Assembly (NCBI GenBank): GCA_001931535.1
Contig: CP016211.1
Span: 896,501 to 960,500 of the forward strand
DNA from: Minicystis rosea
GTDB lineage: Bacteria > Myxococcota_A > Polyangia > Polyangiales > Polyangiaceae
Length of the DNA stretch: 64,000 nucleotides
Direction: 5' to 3'
Position numbers and translations under genes: made by a program. Below are positions 17,860 to 26,925 of this stretch, piece by piece (within the stretch, counting starts at the first letter, position 1; the number at the start of each line of letters is the position of its first letter). Under the pieces are notes generated by a model, which was given only the letters and a program-made list of their open reading frames with translations, was not told the DNA's origin and made no database searches.

Positions 17860-19424
17860 CTGCGCATTGGTCTCATCTCCGGGCGAACAAGCGGGGCGCC
17901 GTCGACGGTGAAAATGACGGCAAGCGCAGTCCCCCTAAGAGCGGGCGCACTGGTGGCCATGTTGTCGTACTTGACAACGGTCGCGCTGATGGGCGCGCCG
18001 CGGGATGGGCGACAGCAGTGAGGTTCAGCGGTGGGCGGAGGAGCAGGTGGCGTCGGCGAAGCTCGGCGACGCGCGTCGCGTTCGGCGGGCCGCGTCGATG
18101 TTGCGACAAGCCGCCGACCAGCCGGCAGGTCGACTGACGGAGGTCTTCTGCACGCGCGCGGAGCTGCAAGCGGCGTACGACTTCCTTGAGACCGAAATGG
18201 CGCCGAGGGCGCTCACGACGGCGTTCGCAGAGGCGTCGCTCCGCGCGGTGAGCGACGCTTCGTTCGTCTATGTGGTCGTCGATGGGACCAGCCTCTCGCT
18301 CACGGACGTCTCGAAGACGAAGGACTTCGGCTCGCTCGGCATGCGCTCGCTTCCGACGCGAGGGTTGAAGGTCATCGACGCTCTCGCGGTGACTGCCGAC
18401 GGAGCTCCCGTGGGGCTGCTCGACCTCGAGTTCTGGGCGCGCGGGCCGAAGAGCAAGAAGGGGCGGTACGCGCGTCGACGCGACCTTGAGACCGAGACGG
18501 CGCAGTGGGTCGACGTCGTGGCGCGTACGGGCAAGCTGGTGCACCAGAAGGCGCCCTCGTGCATGCCGTGGTTCCTGATCGACCGCGAGGGCGACAACGC
18601 CGAGATTCTGCGCGCCGTTGCGAAACAAGGGCGGTTCACTATCCGCGCGAACCAGGACCGCCTCGTGGTGCTCGTGGATGGCCGACGGCGCCTGCTGCGC
18701 CGGCACATGCGCAAGCAACGCATCGTGGGCAGCTACGACGTCGACATCCCCGCCGGGCCGACACGAGCCGCCCGGCGCGCCCGGCTCGACGTACGCTACG
18801 CGGATGTCGTGCTCGATCTACCCGAGCGTGCAACGCACCACCGCACGACGATGAACGTGCGCGTGGTCTGGGCTCACGAGCGTCGCACGCCGCGCGGCGA
18901 AGAGCGCCTCGACTGGATGCTCCTGACCAACGCCGAGGTGAACGGCTTCGAGGACGCCAAGGGCATCATCCATGGGTACTGCTTCCGGTGGCGGGGGGAA
19001 GACTTTCACCGGGCCTGGAAGCGCGGTCATTGCAATGTCGAGGACACGCAGCTGCACACCAAAGATCGCGTCATCCGCTGGGCTACGATGCTCGCCGCGG
19101 TGGCAGCTCGCGCCGAACGCCTCAAGCACCTCGCCCGCACCCAGCCCGACGCTGCGGCGAGCGTCGCGCTGTCCCCGATGGAGATCGAGGCGCTTCGCGC
19201 CGCGAAAACCAAGTACAAGGCGCGCACGGAGACCATCCCGGAGGGCGTGCCGACCATCGCCCAGGCCGTCCTCTGGATCGCCGAGCTCGGCGGCTACACT
19301 GGCAAGTCCTCCGGCGGGCCGCCGGGCTCCACCACGATCGGACGTGGGTTGAAGCGGCTGATGATCTGGACCGAGGCGTTCGAACACTCCGAGAAGCTGC
19401 GGCGAAAATGAGACCAATGCGCAG
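17860..19424 (+). mobile_element. IS4-family (IS50-group) insertion sequence, 1565 bp
   Basis: The ends are perfect 17-bp inverted repeats: CTGCGCATTGGTCTCAT at 17860-17876 and its complement at 19408-19424. The element starts with CTG, as IS50 does, and is flanked by a 9-bp duplication of CGCTCGAGG. It holds one transposase gene whose stop codon lies inside the right repeat. All parts look intact and both repeats are identical, so the insertion is probably recent and the element may be active. It has inserted into the metalloprotease gene in the same orientation as that gene. Confidence 0.95.
18005..19411 (+). CDS. IS4-family (Tn5-like) transposase
   Basis: A 468-residue transposase, ATG 18005. 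The N-terminus (RWAEEQVASAKLGDARRVRR...) matches the Tn5-type DNA-binding domain. The catalytic triad is visible: Asp93 in VVVDGTSLSL, Asp193 in FLIDREGDN, and Glu332 in GYCFRWRGEDFHRAWK, the Y-x2-R-W-x2-E-type block of IS4 proteins. Length and spacing are close to Tn5 transposase (D97, D188, E326). The C-terminal region runs to the stop within the right inverted repeat. No frameshift or internal stop is seen. An internal start that would yield an inhibitor like that of IS50 was not established. Confidence 0.95.
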   Translation: MGDSSEVQRWAEEQVASAKLGDARRVRRAASMLRQAADQPAGRLTEVFCTRAELQAAYDFLETEMAPRALTTAFAEASLRAVSDASFVYVVVDGTSLSLTDVSKTKDFGSLGMRSLPTRGLKVIDALAVTADGAPVGLLDLEFWARGPKSKKGRYARRRDLETETAQWVDVVARTGKLVHQKAPSCMPWFLIDREGDNAEILRAVAKQGRFTIRANQDRLVVLVDGRRRLLRRHMRKQRIVGSYDVDIPAGPTRAARRARLDVRYADVVLDLPERATHHRTTMNVRVVWAHERRTPRGEERLDWMLLTNAEVNGFEDAKGIIHGYCFRWRGEDFHRAWKRGHCNVEDTQLHTKDRVIRWATMLAAVAARAERLKHLARTQPDAAASVALSPMEIEALRAAKTKYKARTETIPEGVPTIAQAVLWIAELGGYTGKSSGGPPGSTTIGRGLKRLMIWTEAFEHSEKLRRK

Positions 19425-19433
19425 CGCTCGAGG
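19425..19433 (+). repeat. Right copy of 9-bp target-site duplication
   Basis: CGCTCGAGG, identical to 17851-17859, directly follows the right inverted repeat. Deleting the element together with one copy rejoins the metalloprotease frame at codon 370. Confidence 0.93.
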
Positions 19434-19792
19434 GAGGGGTGGCGCGGCTCGACAAGTCCACAGCTCTTCCCGCCGTCGTCGAAGGAGAGGCGATCATCGT
19501 GGTCGCGGGCCAGAGCGCATTGAAGTCCGATGCGCCGTTCACGCTCCGCATCAGCGAGCCTGAGCCCGAGCCGGAACCCGAGCCCGAGCCTGAGCCGAAG
19601 CCCGAACCGACGAACCCCGGGGAAGGGGAGAGCCCGCAGACAGGGAGTTGCTCTCTCGGGCCTCCCATCGGTGCCAACGGAGAGATCCCTACTGGGCTCT
19701 TGGCAGCGTCGGGCCTCGCCATGGTGGCGTGGCGCAAGCGCTCCCGGAGCCGGCGAACAGAACGCCCTCAACGTGGTTGCCTCGATCGATGA
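19434..19792 (+). pseudogene. Secreted metalloprotease, 3' part, with Pro-Glu linker and MYXO-CTERM-like anchor
   Basis: Downstream of the IS the frame of the metalloprotease resumes. It encodes the end of a beta domain (AVVEGEAIIVVAGQSA, SDAPFTLRI), then a Pro-Glu repeat of about 17 residues, then SPQTGSCSLGPP, a membrane helix (TGLLAASGLAMVAW) and a basic tail RKRSRSRR. Cysteine, helix and arginines in that order resemble MYXO-CTERM surface-sorting signals, although glycine spacing is loose. GTG 19439 could start a stray short peptide, but the stretch has no function alone. The siderophore-interacting protein gene follows after 30 bp, so the IS may also affect its transcription. Confidence 0.8.
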
Positions 19793-19822
19793 GGCCCACC
19801 AGCACGACGAGAGGTAGTCATC

Positions 19823-20677
19823 ATGAATCGAGTCGACACTCCCTATCAACGTCACGAGCGGGGCACGGCTCCGCAGGGGGATGGGGCGGCGCACGCGACG
19901 GGAGGCGCCGCGCCCGCGGGACGCCACGAGATCGTCCGCATGCGCCACGAGATCCGTCGACGCCGGCTGACGGTTGCTCGCATCGAGAATCTGACGCCGC
20001 GCATGCGGCGAATTCATTTCACGTCTCCCGATCTCGTGGACTTCAACAGCCCTTCGCCGGACGATCACATCAAGCTGTTCTTCTCGCAGCCCGAGGATCC
20101 GGCGGAGAGGCCGGTGATGCGTGATTACACGCCTCGTGCCTTCGACAACGCCGAGAAGACGCTGGTCATCGATTTCGCGCTGCACGACGCCGGCCCGGCC
20201 ACCGAATGGGCTGCGCAGGCGGCCGTCGGCCAGACCCTCGACATCGGCGGGCCGCGAGGATCTCAGGTCGTGCCCGATGATTTCGATTGGTATCTCCTGA
20301 TCGGTGACGAGAGCGCTCTCCCGGCGATTGGCCGTCGGGTCGAAGGGCTGCGCCCCGGCGTCCCGGTGACGACGGTGGTGACCGTGGCGCAGGGATCGGA
20401 AGCGCAGGTCTTCACGACGCATGCAGCCTGGAAACCGATCTGGGTGGCGCGCGGCGAGCCGAGCGAGCGGGATGGTGCGCTGTTGCGTCAAGCGCTCTCC
20501 GAGCTCTCGCTGCCGCCTGGAGATGGATTCGTGTGGATCGCCGGCGAAGCCTCGCTCGCCCGCACCGTGCGCGCCTACATCCTCGAGGAGCGCCGCCATC
20601 CGAAGGCCTGGGTCAAAGCGGCCGGCTATTGGCAACGCGGCGCCAGCGACGGGCACATCGATTTGGGCGACCCGTGA
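19823..20677 (+). CDS. Siderophore-interacting protein (FAD-dependent ferric reductase family)
   Basis: A 284-residue cytoplasmic protein, ATG 19823, with GAGAGG upstream. It matches the ViuB/YqjH-type family. The N-terminal FAD-binding barrel has LTPRMRRIHFTSPDL and MRDYTPRAFD, the flavin-binding RxYTxR motif. The NAD(P)H-type half has LLIGDESALPAIGRRVEGL and FVWIAGEASLARTVRAYI, and the C-terminus ends in WVKAAGYWQRG. Such enzymes reduce Fe(III)-siderophores to release iron. Its position 30 bp after the metalloprotease remnant and behind the Fur-type promoter of HmuY indicates an iron-acquisition operon. The inserted IS may have made its expression dependent on a new promoter. Confidence 0.93.
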   Translation: MNRVDTPYQRHERGTAPQGDGAAHATGGAAPAGRHEIVRMRHEIRRRRLTVARIENLTPRMRRIHFTSPDLVDFNSPSPDDHIKLFFSQPEDPAERPVMRDYTPRAFDNAEKTLVIDFALHDAGPATEWAAQAAVGQTLDIGGPRGSQVVPDDFDWYLLIGDESALPAIGRRVEGLRPGVPVTTVVTVAQGSEAQVFTTHAAWKPIWVARGEPSERDGALLRQALSELSLPPGDGFVWIAGEASLARTVRAYILEERRHPKAWVKAAGYWQRGASDGHIDLGDP

Positions 20678-20804
20678 AGGCAGGCTGAGCGCCGTTCGCA
20701 GGCGCGATCAGCATCGACATCACGCAGAATCGTTGTCGGCGAGTGAGGGAGCGGAGCGCGATCCGAGCCACGTTCGTGGTCGAAATCGCGCTCTCGCGCA
20801 GGGC

Positions 20805-23441
20805 TCAATTGCCCTTGAGGAACACTGGATTCGAGACCGCGAACGGCCGGCGGCCGGGGTGGAGCGGCGCGAGATCACTCTCGCCCTTGGCGTGGAACAC
20901 CACCCAGCTCCGCGGCTTCTTGGGATCGAAGGTCACGGTCACCTGGTTGGCGAAGCGCTTGGCCTTGCCGGATCCGAGAGGCAGGAGCGGCTCGGTCGAG
21001 ACGGTGATGCCATCGACGATCGTCTCCAGGGTATCGGCGGAGCTCCAGCTCGGCGTCTCCACGGTCACGAGGAACGTGGCCTCGCCGGTCGACGCAATCA
21101 CCTGCTCACCGGGACGCTCGCCGTTCGGGCCGACCACCGCCATGTAGAGACCACCGCTGATGGTCGCAGCGCCCTTCTTCACCGCGTCGCGCACGTCGAG
21201 CGGCGTGAGCTTCTTGGGATCGTCGTGGCCGAAGCGCAGGCACGTGCGCGGATAACCGACGGGCGACGTGCGGAAGTGATGGCTGTCGGAGCTGCCCACG
21301 GCCCACACGTTGCGACCGAAGTTGAGCATGGCGAACCAATCGGCCACCGACGCCGAGCGGTTGGACTCGAAATCGGAGTCGTTGAAGACCTCGATGGCTT
21401 CGAAATCGGTGCTCCAGAGCTCGTTGCCGGTGTTGTCTTTGCGGTTGTACGCCGCGCTGCTGAAGTAGCCGCCGAAGCCCGAGCTGCGCGGGTGGTTGAT
21501 GATGACGGCCGGGTTCTCGGTGAGCGCGTGCGCGGCCGCGAAGGTCTGCGCCGGGGAGCGCCCAATCCAATCCACGGCGCCGTGGTTCTTCTGATCTTCC
21601 TTGGGGATGATGGGCACCACGCCGAAGTGACCCCACTTGAAGGTGGTGAGCTCGGACGACGGCATGCCGAAGGCCCACGACGTGAGGCCGAGCTTCTCGA
21701 CGATGGGTTGGAAATCGATCACCCACTCGTGCTCGCTGGAGACGGGGATGTCGAGGCCATCGGCGACGGCGCTCATGACCTTCTTTTCCACCGAGTCGTC
21801 GGAGTCGGCCGAGAAGATCGAATGGATGTGGAAATCGGCGCACATCACGCCGGTCGAATCGACGCTGTGGGCGATGGCGGCGGTGACCTCGGCCTTGTCG
21901 CCGGCGGCGACGGTGACCGTGGTGTCGTGAAGCTCCCACTCGTAGCCGTGCGACACGATGATGCGGTGTTGCCCGGGCGGGACGACGAGCGTCGCGTCGC
22001 CATTCATGGCGAACTCCTGCCAGAGGCGGCCATTCACTTCGTCGAGGACACCGTATCCCTCGGGCGTGCCCGGTTGAGGCACCGCCGGAATCACCTGGAT
22101 GCGCGCGGGCACGGGCGTGCCGAGATCCTCGTCGACGGCGACGACGTGGAGCGTGGCGTGCGGCTCGAACGTGAGCGCAGCCGTCCCTGCGTCGGCCGCG
22201 ACCACCACACCCGCGTGCGCCGGATAGCCCTGCTTTTGCGGCATCACCTTCATCGGTTGGCCGGGCGGCGCGTGCAGCGTGAAGCCGCCGCTTGCGTCGG
22301 TGCGCCCGCGCGTCACCAAGGCGCCCTTCTCGTCGAGGCCATACATCCACGCGTCCGCGACGCCGGCGCCGAAGCCGTCCTTCAACGTGCCTTTGATCTC
22401 ACGCCAGGCCGGCTCGTTGGCCGAGCGGCGCAGCGCCTCGCGCAGACCATCGTAGTTGGGACCGCCCGCGACGACCTCGAAGCGATCCTTGGTGGTGACG
22501 GCGCACGCGTCGGCGATGAAGCCATTGCCCCAGAACAAATCGAAGCCGCTCTGCTCCAGGCCGAACTCGAGCTTGTCGCTGCCGAGCGCGCGGAACGCGA
22601 AGCTCCACGCGCCGCCGTCGAAGCCGACCCACGACGTCTGCGTCGGGACCTTGTCATAGGCATTCTCGGCGGTGACGGTCTGAGAGCGGCTGTATTGGAA
22701 GAAGCCGAAGAACTCGTCTTTGCCGGGGCGATTGATGCCGAAATCGATCGGATCGCCGGTGGTGTTGCGCACACCGGTGCGCACCGTGATTTTCTCCGCG
22801 CCCGGCGCGAGCACGTAATCGTAGGCGACCTCGAGATCGTAGGTCGTCGGGAAGAGGTTCTTGATGGGCCCGTCGAGGAACGGCGCCGTTTGCAGCGGGC
22901 CGACGACGCGGACGATGGCCTCTTTGCCGTCGCTGCCGTCGGCGATGACACCGACGCTCGTGGGCTTGACGAGCTGGAGCGCAAAGCCGATCAACGTCTC
23001 GTTGTACATCGAGACGCCGCGCGGCTTGCCGTCGTCGCCCACTGCATCGACGGCGAGGATCTCGCCGCCGAAGGGTGCATAACCGTCGGAGTCGCCCTTG
23101 TCCTCGATGACGACCGCGATCTTGTCGTTGATGAGCAGGTAATCGCCCGTCTCGATGCGCTGTCGACCATGGGCCGGCTGCGCGATTTTGGAGGCGTCGG
23201 CAATGCGTCCGGCACGCGCTTGATTGGCGGCCTTGGCGCCGTACGGATCGGCATGGCCCGTCGCGCTCCCAGGATCGAAGGCCGGGATGGCCGCTTTGCA
23301 TGCCGGGCTGCCCCCGGTCCCGCTGCTGCTGCTGGTGCCACCGCCGCTTCCCGTCGTCGTCGACGATGCGGGCGTCTCCGAGGAGCACGCGGCAATTACA
23401 GGGAAAAGTGCAACCCAAGCGACATGAGGGAAGCCACGCAT
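20805..23441 (-). CDS. CehA/McbA-family (PHP-type) metallohydrolase lipoprotein
   Basis: An 878-residue protein, ATG 23441. The lipoprotein signal MRGFPHVAWVALFPVIAAC has lipobox VIAAC, followed by a short Ser/Gly linker. An N-terminal beta region (about 90-440) and carboxypeptidase-regulatory-like beta sandwiches (WMYGLDEKGALVTRGRTDASGGFTL) precede the PHP catalytic part: MCADFHIHSIFSADSDD gives the DxHxHS metal site, then VSSEHEWV, IINHPRSSGFG, IEVFND and VGSSDSHH supply further ligands. CehA and McbA hydrolyse aryl carbamates and esters, but most family members are uncharacterised. The gene is convergent with the siderophore-interacting protein gene. The substrate is unknown. Confidence 0.85.
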   Translation of the reverse strand: MRGFPHVAWVALFPVIAACSSETPASSTTTGSGGGTSSSSGTGGSPACKAAIPAFDPGSATGHADPYGAKAANQARAGRIADASKIAQPAHGRQRIETGDYLLINDKIAVVIEDKGDSDGYAPFGGEILAVDAVGDDGKPRGVSMYNETLIGFALQLVKPTSVGVIADGSDGKEAIVRVVGPLQTAPFLDGPIKNLFPTTYDLEVAYDYVLAPGAEKITVRTGVRNTTGDPIDFGINRPGKDEFFGFFQYSRSQTVTAENAYDKVPTQTSWVGFDGGAWSFAFRALGSDKLEFGLEQSGFDLFWGNGFIADACAVTTKDRFEVVAGGPNYDGLREALRRSANEPAWREIKGTLKDGFGAGVADAWMYGLDEKGALVTRGRTDASGGFTLHAPPGQPMKVMPQKQGYPAHAGVVVAADAGTAALTFEPHATLHVVAVDEDLGTPVPARIQVIPAVPQPGTPEGYGVLDEVNGRLWQEFAMNGDATLVVPPGQHRIIVSHGYEWELHDTTVTVAAGDKAEVTAAIAHSVDSTGVMCADFHIHSIFSADSDDSVEKKVMSAVADGLDIPVSSEHEWVIDFQPIVEKLGLTSWAFGMPSSELTTFKWGHFGVVPIIPKEDQKNHGAVDWIGRSPAQTFAAAHALTENPAVIINHPRSSGFGGYFSSAAYNRKDNTGNELWSTDFEAIEVFNDSDFESNRSASVADWFAMLNFGRNVWAVGSSDSHHFRTSPVGYPRTCLRFGHDDPKKLTPLDVRDAVKKGAATISGGLYMAVVGPNGERPGEQVIASTGEATFLVTVETPSWSSADTLETIVDGITVSTEPLLPLGSGKAKRFANQVTVTFDPKKPRSWVVFHAKGESDLAPLHPGRRPFAVSNPVFLKGN

Positions 23442-23844
23442 TCACGCCATGGTGCCCGAATTGTCACCTGTTCTCCATAAAAGTCGGAGCCCTGAGCAAT
23501 TTTGTCCCGATGTCCCGAAGATTTAGCGAAATCGCTGGGATCGGTCGCTCGAGGTGGGGGCGAGCGCCGTGCATCGGGCGCGTCGTCTCTGCGGGGCCGC
23601 TTCGCGATCGATCGCGATTCGTGATCTCCTGTCGGGGCACGAGTCGGAGATGCATGGCGATTGCGGAGCGAGCCTCCGAGGCGATGTCGAGGGCAGGCGC
23701 CGTCGCGCCATGCGCGGTCGCGAGGGCGCGTGAAGCCCAGGCGAGCGCGGCGCTCTCGTGAGGGTCGGTTGCGGCGGGGACTGCGTGATCGTAACAAGTG
23801 TCGCTCACCTCGGCGCGCCTCCGCCCGAGAGAGCCCTGTTATCC
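23442..23844. other. Divergent intergenic region
   Basis: About 400 bp between the divergently transcribed metallohydrolase and oligopeptidase genes. No convincing gene. A tandem octamer TGTCCCGA occurs twice near 23504-23519; its meaning is unknown. Promoters for both genes are expected here but were not resolved. Confidence 0.35.
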
Positions 23845-25887
23845 ATGAACGTCGAAAATCCCCTCCTCTCCCTCGCCGATCCCATTCCGTTCGATCAGAT
23901 CCGTGGTGAGCACGTGGAGCCCGCCGTGCAGGCGCTGCTCCGCGAGGCCCGCGATCGACTCACCGCCTTGGCCGCGGATCAGAGCCCGCGGACGTATGCG
24001 AGCACGCTCGGCGCGCTCGAGGCCGTGACGGAGCGGCTCGAGCTGGCGATGGGCGTCATCTCGCACTTGGAGTCGGTGGCCACGACGCCGGAGATTCGCG
24101 CGGCGTATGCGGCGGTGCAGCCCGACGTGAGCGCGTTCTACAGCAGCATCGTGCTCAGCGAGGGCGTGTGGGCCGCGATCAAGGCGTTCGCCGCGACCGA
24201 CGAGGCGCGCGCGCTGACCGGCGCACACAAGCGCTTCCTGGACAAGACGGTGGCCGACTTCCGGCGCAACGGCGCCGATCTCGACGCGGCCGGGAAAGAG
24301 CGGCTCTCCGCGATCGACGTGGAGCTCGCCACGCTGACGCTGCGGTATTCGCAGAACGTCCTCGACGCCACCAATGCCTTCGAGCTCGTGGTCGAGGATC
24401 GCGCGGCGCTCGCCGGCCTGCCCGAGCAAGCCATCGAGGCGGCCCGCGAGAGCGCGGCCAAGAAGGGCGTCGCGGGATATCGCTTCACGCTTCAAGCGCC
24501 GAGCTACATCCCGGTGCTGACATACCTCGATGACGCGAAAATCCGCGAGCGGATGTATCGCGCCTTCAGCACGCGCGGCACCGACGGCGCGCTCGACAAT
24601 CGCCCCCTCGTGGCGCGCATCCTCGAGCTCCGGCGCGAGAAGGCGAAGATCCTCGGGTTCTCGACCTTCGCCGATCTGGTGCTCGATGATCGCATGGCCA
24701 AGACGGGCGGCGCCGCGCGCTCGTTCATCGACGTGCTCCGGCAGAAGACCGAGCGTCACTTCGAGCGCGAGAACGCCGAGCTCTACGCTTTCCGTCGCGA
24801 GATCGAGGGCCCCTCCGCGCCGGCGCTGCATCCGTGGGACGTGTCGTACTACGCGGAGAAGCTCCGCCGCGCGCGCTTCGATTTCGACGAAGAGCAGCTG
24901 CGCCCGTACTTCCCGCTCGAAGGCGTCCTCGAAGGGCTCTTCGCGATCGCGGAGCGGCTCTACGGCGTGCGCGTCGAGCCTTGGGAAGGCGCGCCGGTGT
25001 GGAACCCGTCGGTGCGGGCCTTCGTGGTGCGCGAGCCTGCGGGCGCGGTGCAGGCGGCGTTCTACGTCGACGTCACGCCGCGCGAGGACAAGCGCGACGG
25101 CGCGTGGATGCACGGGATCCACACGGCGATCCCGAGCCACGGCCGGCACATCGAGGTGCTCGCGGCCAACGTCACCCCGCCGCTCGAAGGGCGCCCCGCG
25201 CTCCTCAGCCATCGCGAGGTGGAGACGATGTTCCACGAGTTCGGCCACCTCATGCACCACGCGGCGAGCCGCGTGCCGATCCGCAGCCTGGCCGGCACCT
25301 CGGTGGCTTGGGACTTCGTCGAGCTGCCCTCGCAGATCATGGAGAACTGGTGCTGGGAGCGCGAGGCGCTCGATCTGTTCGCGCGCCACTACGAGACGGG
25401 CGCCACCATTCCCGAAGAGATGCTCTCGCGCATGCGCGCGGCCCGCACCTTCCGCGCGGCCAACATGATGATGCGGCAGCTCGGCTTCGCCGAGGTGGAT
25501 CTGGCGCTGCACATGGAGTTCGCGCCCGAGGCGCACGGCGAGGTGCTGACCTACTCGCGCGACATCCTCCAGCGTTTCTCGCCCGCGCCGTTCCCCGCCG
25601 ATCATGCGATGATCGCGGCCTTCACGCACCTGTTCGCGAGCCCGGTCGGCTATGCGGCCGGCTACTACTCGTACAAGTGGGCCGAGGTGCTCGACGCCGA
25701 TGCGTTCTCGCGCTTCAAGCGCGAGGGGCTCTTCAACCGGACGGTGGGCGAGGCCTTCCGCGAAGGCATTCTGGCCCGCGGCGACAGCGAGGATCCGATG
25801 GTCCTCTACCGCGGGTTCATGGGGCGTGAGCCCACCATCGACGCGCTCCTCGCGCGCGATGGTCTCCTCGAAGGGCAGGCTGCATGA
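23845..25887 (+). CDS. M3-family oligopeptidase (oligopeptidase A type)
   Basis: A 680-residue cytoplasmic zinc peptidase, ATG 23845. The length and PrlC-like opening (NPLLSLADPIPFDQIRGEHV) fit oligopeptidase A. The active site is ETMFHEFGHLMHH, with HEFGH at residues 464-468 and the third ligand Glu in the following FVELPSQIMENW block. Other family blocks are YEKL-like VSYYAEKLRR, HIEVLAANVTPP and the C-terminal SYKWAEVLDADAFSRF. It degrades short peptides, including cleaved signal peptides, in the cytoplasm. Its stop overlaps the start of the Hsp33 gene (ATGA), so peptide turnover and the redox chaperone are probably co-expressed. Confidence 0.95.
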   Translation: MNVENPLLSLADPIPFDQIRGEHVEPAVQALLREARDRLTALAADQSPRTYASTLGALEAVTERLELAMGVISHLESVATTPEIRAAYAAVQPDVSAFYSSIVLSEGVWAAIKAFAATDEARALTGAHKRFLDKTVADFRRNGADLDAAGKERLSAIDVELATLTLRYSQNVLDATNAFELVVEDRAALAGLPEQAIEAARESAAKKGVAGYRFTLQAPSYIPVLTYLDDAKIRERMYRAFSTRGTDGALDNRPLVARILELRREKAKILGFSTFADLVLDDRMAKTGGAARSFIDVLRQKTERHFERENAELYAFRREIEGPSAPALHPWDVSYYAEKLRRARFDFDEEQLRPYFPLEGVLEGLFAIAERLYGVRVEPWEGAPVWNPSVRAFVVREPAGAVQAAFYVDVTPREDKRDGAWMHGIHTAIPSHGRHIEVLAANVTPPLEGRPALLSHREVETMFHEFGHLMHHAASRVPIRSLAGTSVAWDFVELPSQIMENWCWEREALDLFARHYETGATIPEEMLSRMRAARTFRAANMMMRQLGFAEVDLALHMEFAPEAHGEVLTYSRDILQRFSPAPFPADHAMIAAFTHLFASPVGYAAGYYSYKWAEVLDADAFSRFKREGLFNRTVGEAFREGILARGDSEDPMVLYRGFMGREPTIDALLARDGLLEGQAA

Positions 25888-26744
25888 GCGAGGGTTTCCG
25901 CGACACCGTCATCCGCGCCATCACCGACGACGGCGCTTTCCGCGTCATCGCCGCGCTCACCACGAACACCGTGCGCGGCGCGGCCGGCGCGCAGGGGGCC
26001 GAGGGCGCCGTGGCGCAGACCTTCGGCGATCTGCTCACGGGCGCCATCCTCATCCGCGAGGCCATGGCGCCGCGCCTCCGCGTGCAGGCCATCCTCAAGG
26101 GCGGCGCCGGCGGCGGCAACATGGTGGCCGACTCGCAGCCCGATGGCACGAGCCGCGGCCTCGTGAGGTTCGGCGCGGGCAAGAGCGCGCCGCACGAGCC
26201 CGCGGCCGCGCTGCTCCAGGTGATGCGCACGCTGCCGAGCGGCGCGATCCATCAAGGCGTCATCGAGGTGCCGCCCACCGGCGGCATCTCGAGCGCGCTC
26301 ATGGCCTACATGCAGGACTCGGAGCAGGTGGTCTCGACCATCGCGGTCTCCACGGTCGTCGGAGAAAGCGGCGTGATCGCCGCCGGCGGCTACATGGTGC
26401 AGCTCCTGCCCGAGATCGAGCGCGGCCCGCTCATGATCATGACCGAGCGCCTCGACGCGCTCCCCAACCTCGGCGAGGTCTTGCAGAAGAGCGATCTCAC
26501 CCCCGACGAGCTGCTCGGCGAGCTTCTCTACGGCATGCCGTTCACCCGTCTGGAAGAGTCGCGCCTCGATTTCGGCTGCGGTTGCAGCCAGGTTCGCCTC
26601 GTCTCGAGCTTGGCCACGCTGCCGCGCTCGGACATCGAGGAGCTGGTTCGCGACGGCGAGGTGCTCGAGATCAACTGCGATTACTGCGGCAAGGAATATC
26701 GCATCGCGCCGGCGCAGCTCCAAACCCTGCTCACCCCGAGCTGA
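25884..26744 (+). CDS. hslO: Redox-regulated molecular chaperone Hsp33
   Basis: A 286-residue protein, ATG 25884, overlapping the oligopeptidase stop. The N-terminal domain (DTVIRAITDDGAFRVIAALT, GNMVADSQPDGTSRGLVR, EVPPTGGISSALMAYMQDSEQV) and the C-terminal zinc-binding redox switch identify Hsp33. The switch has all four cysteines: CGC near residues 231-233 and CDYC near 264-267. On oxidation the cysteines form disulfides, zinc is released and the protein becomes an ATP-independent holdase for unfolding proteins. All signature residues are present. Confidence 0.95.
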   Translation: MSEGFRDTVIRAITDDGAFRVIAALTTNTVRGAAGAQGAEGAVAQTFGDLLTGAILIREAMAPRLRVQAILKGGAGGGNMVADSQPDGTSRGLVRFGAGKSAPHEPAAALLQVMRTLPSGAIHQGVIEVPPTGGISSALMAYMQDSEQVVSTIAVSTVVGESGVIAAGGYMVQLLPEIERGPLMIMTERLDALPNLGEVLQKSDLTPDELLGELLYGMPFTRLEESRLDFGCGCSQVRLVSSLATLPRSDIEELVRDGEVLEINCDYCGKEYRIAPAQLQTLLTPS

Positions 26745-26925
26745 CGCGAGAGGCCCGGCGCTCGCGCGTCACATGGCGCCGAACGCCGGGCCCACCGCGA
26801 AATACCGTCGAGACATCGTGTCCTCCTCGCGGGGCGTGAAGCCGCGCGGCCCTCGTCGCTCCAGGCTCGTCACGAGAGTGGTTGACGCCGTGGGGCCCCG
26901 TCCGGTCTGATGTCGGGCGGAGAAG

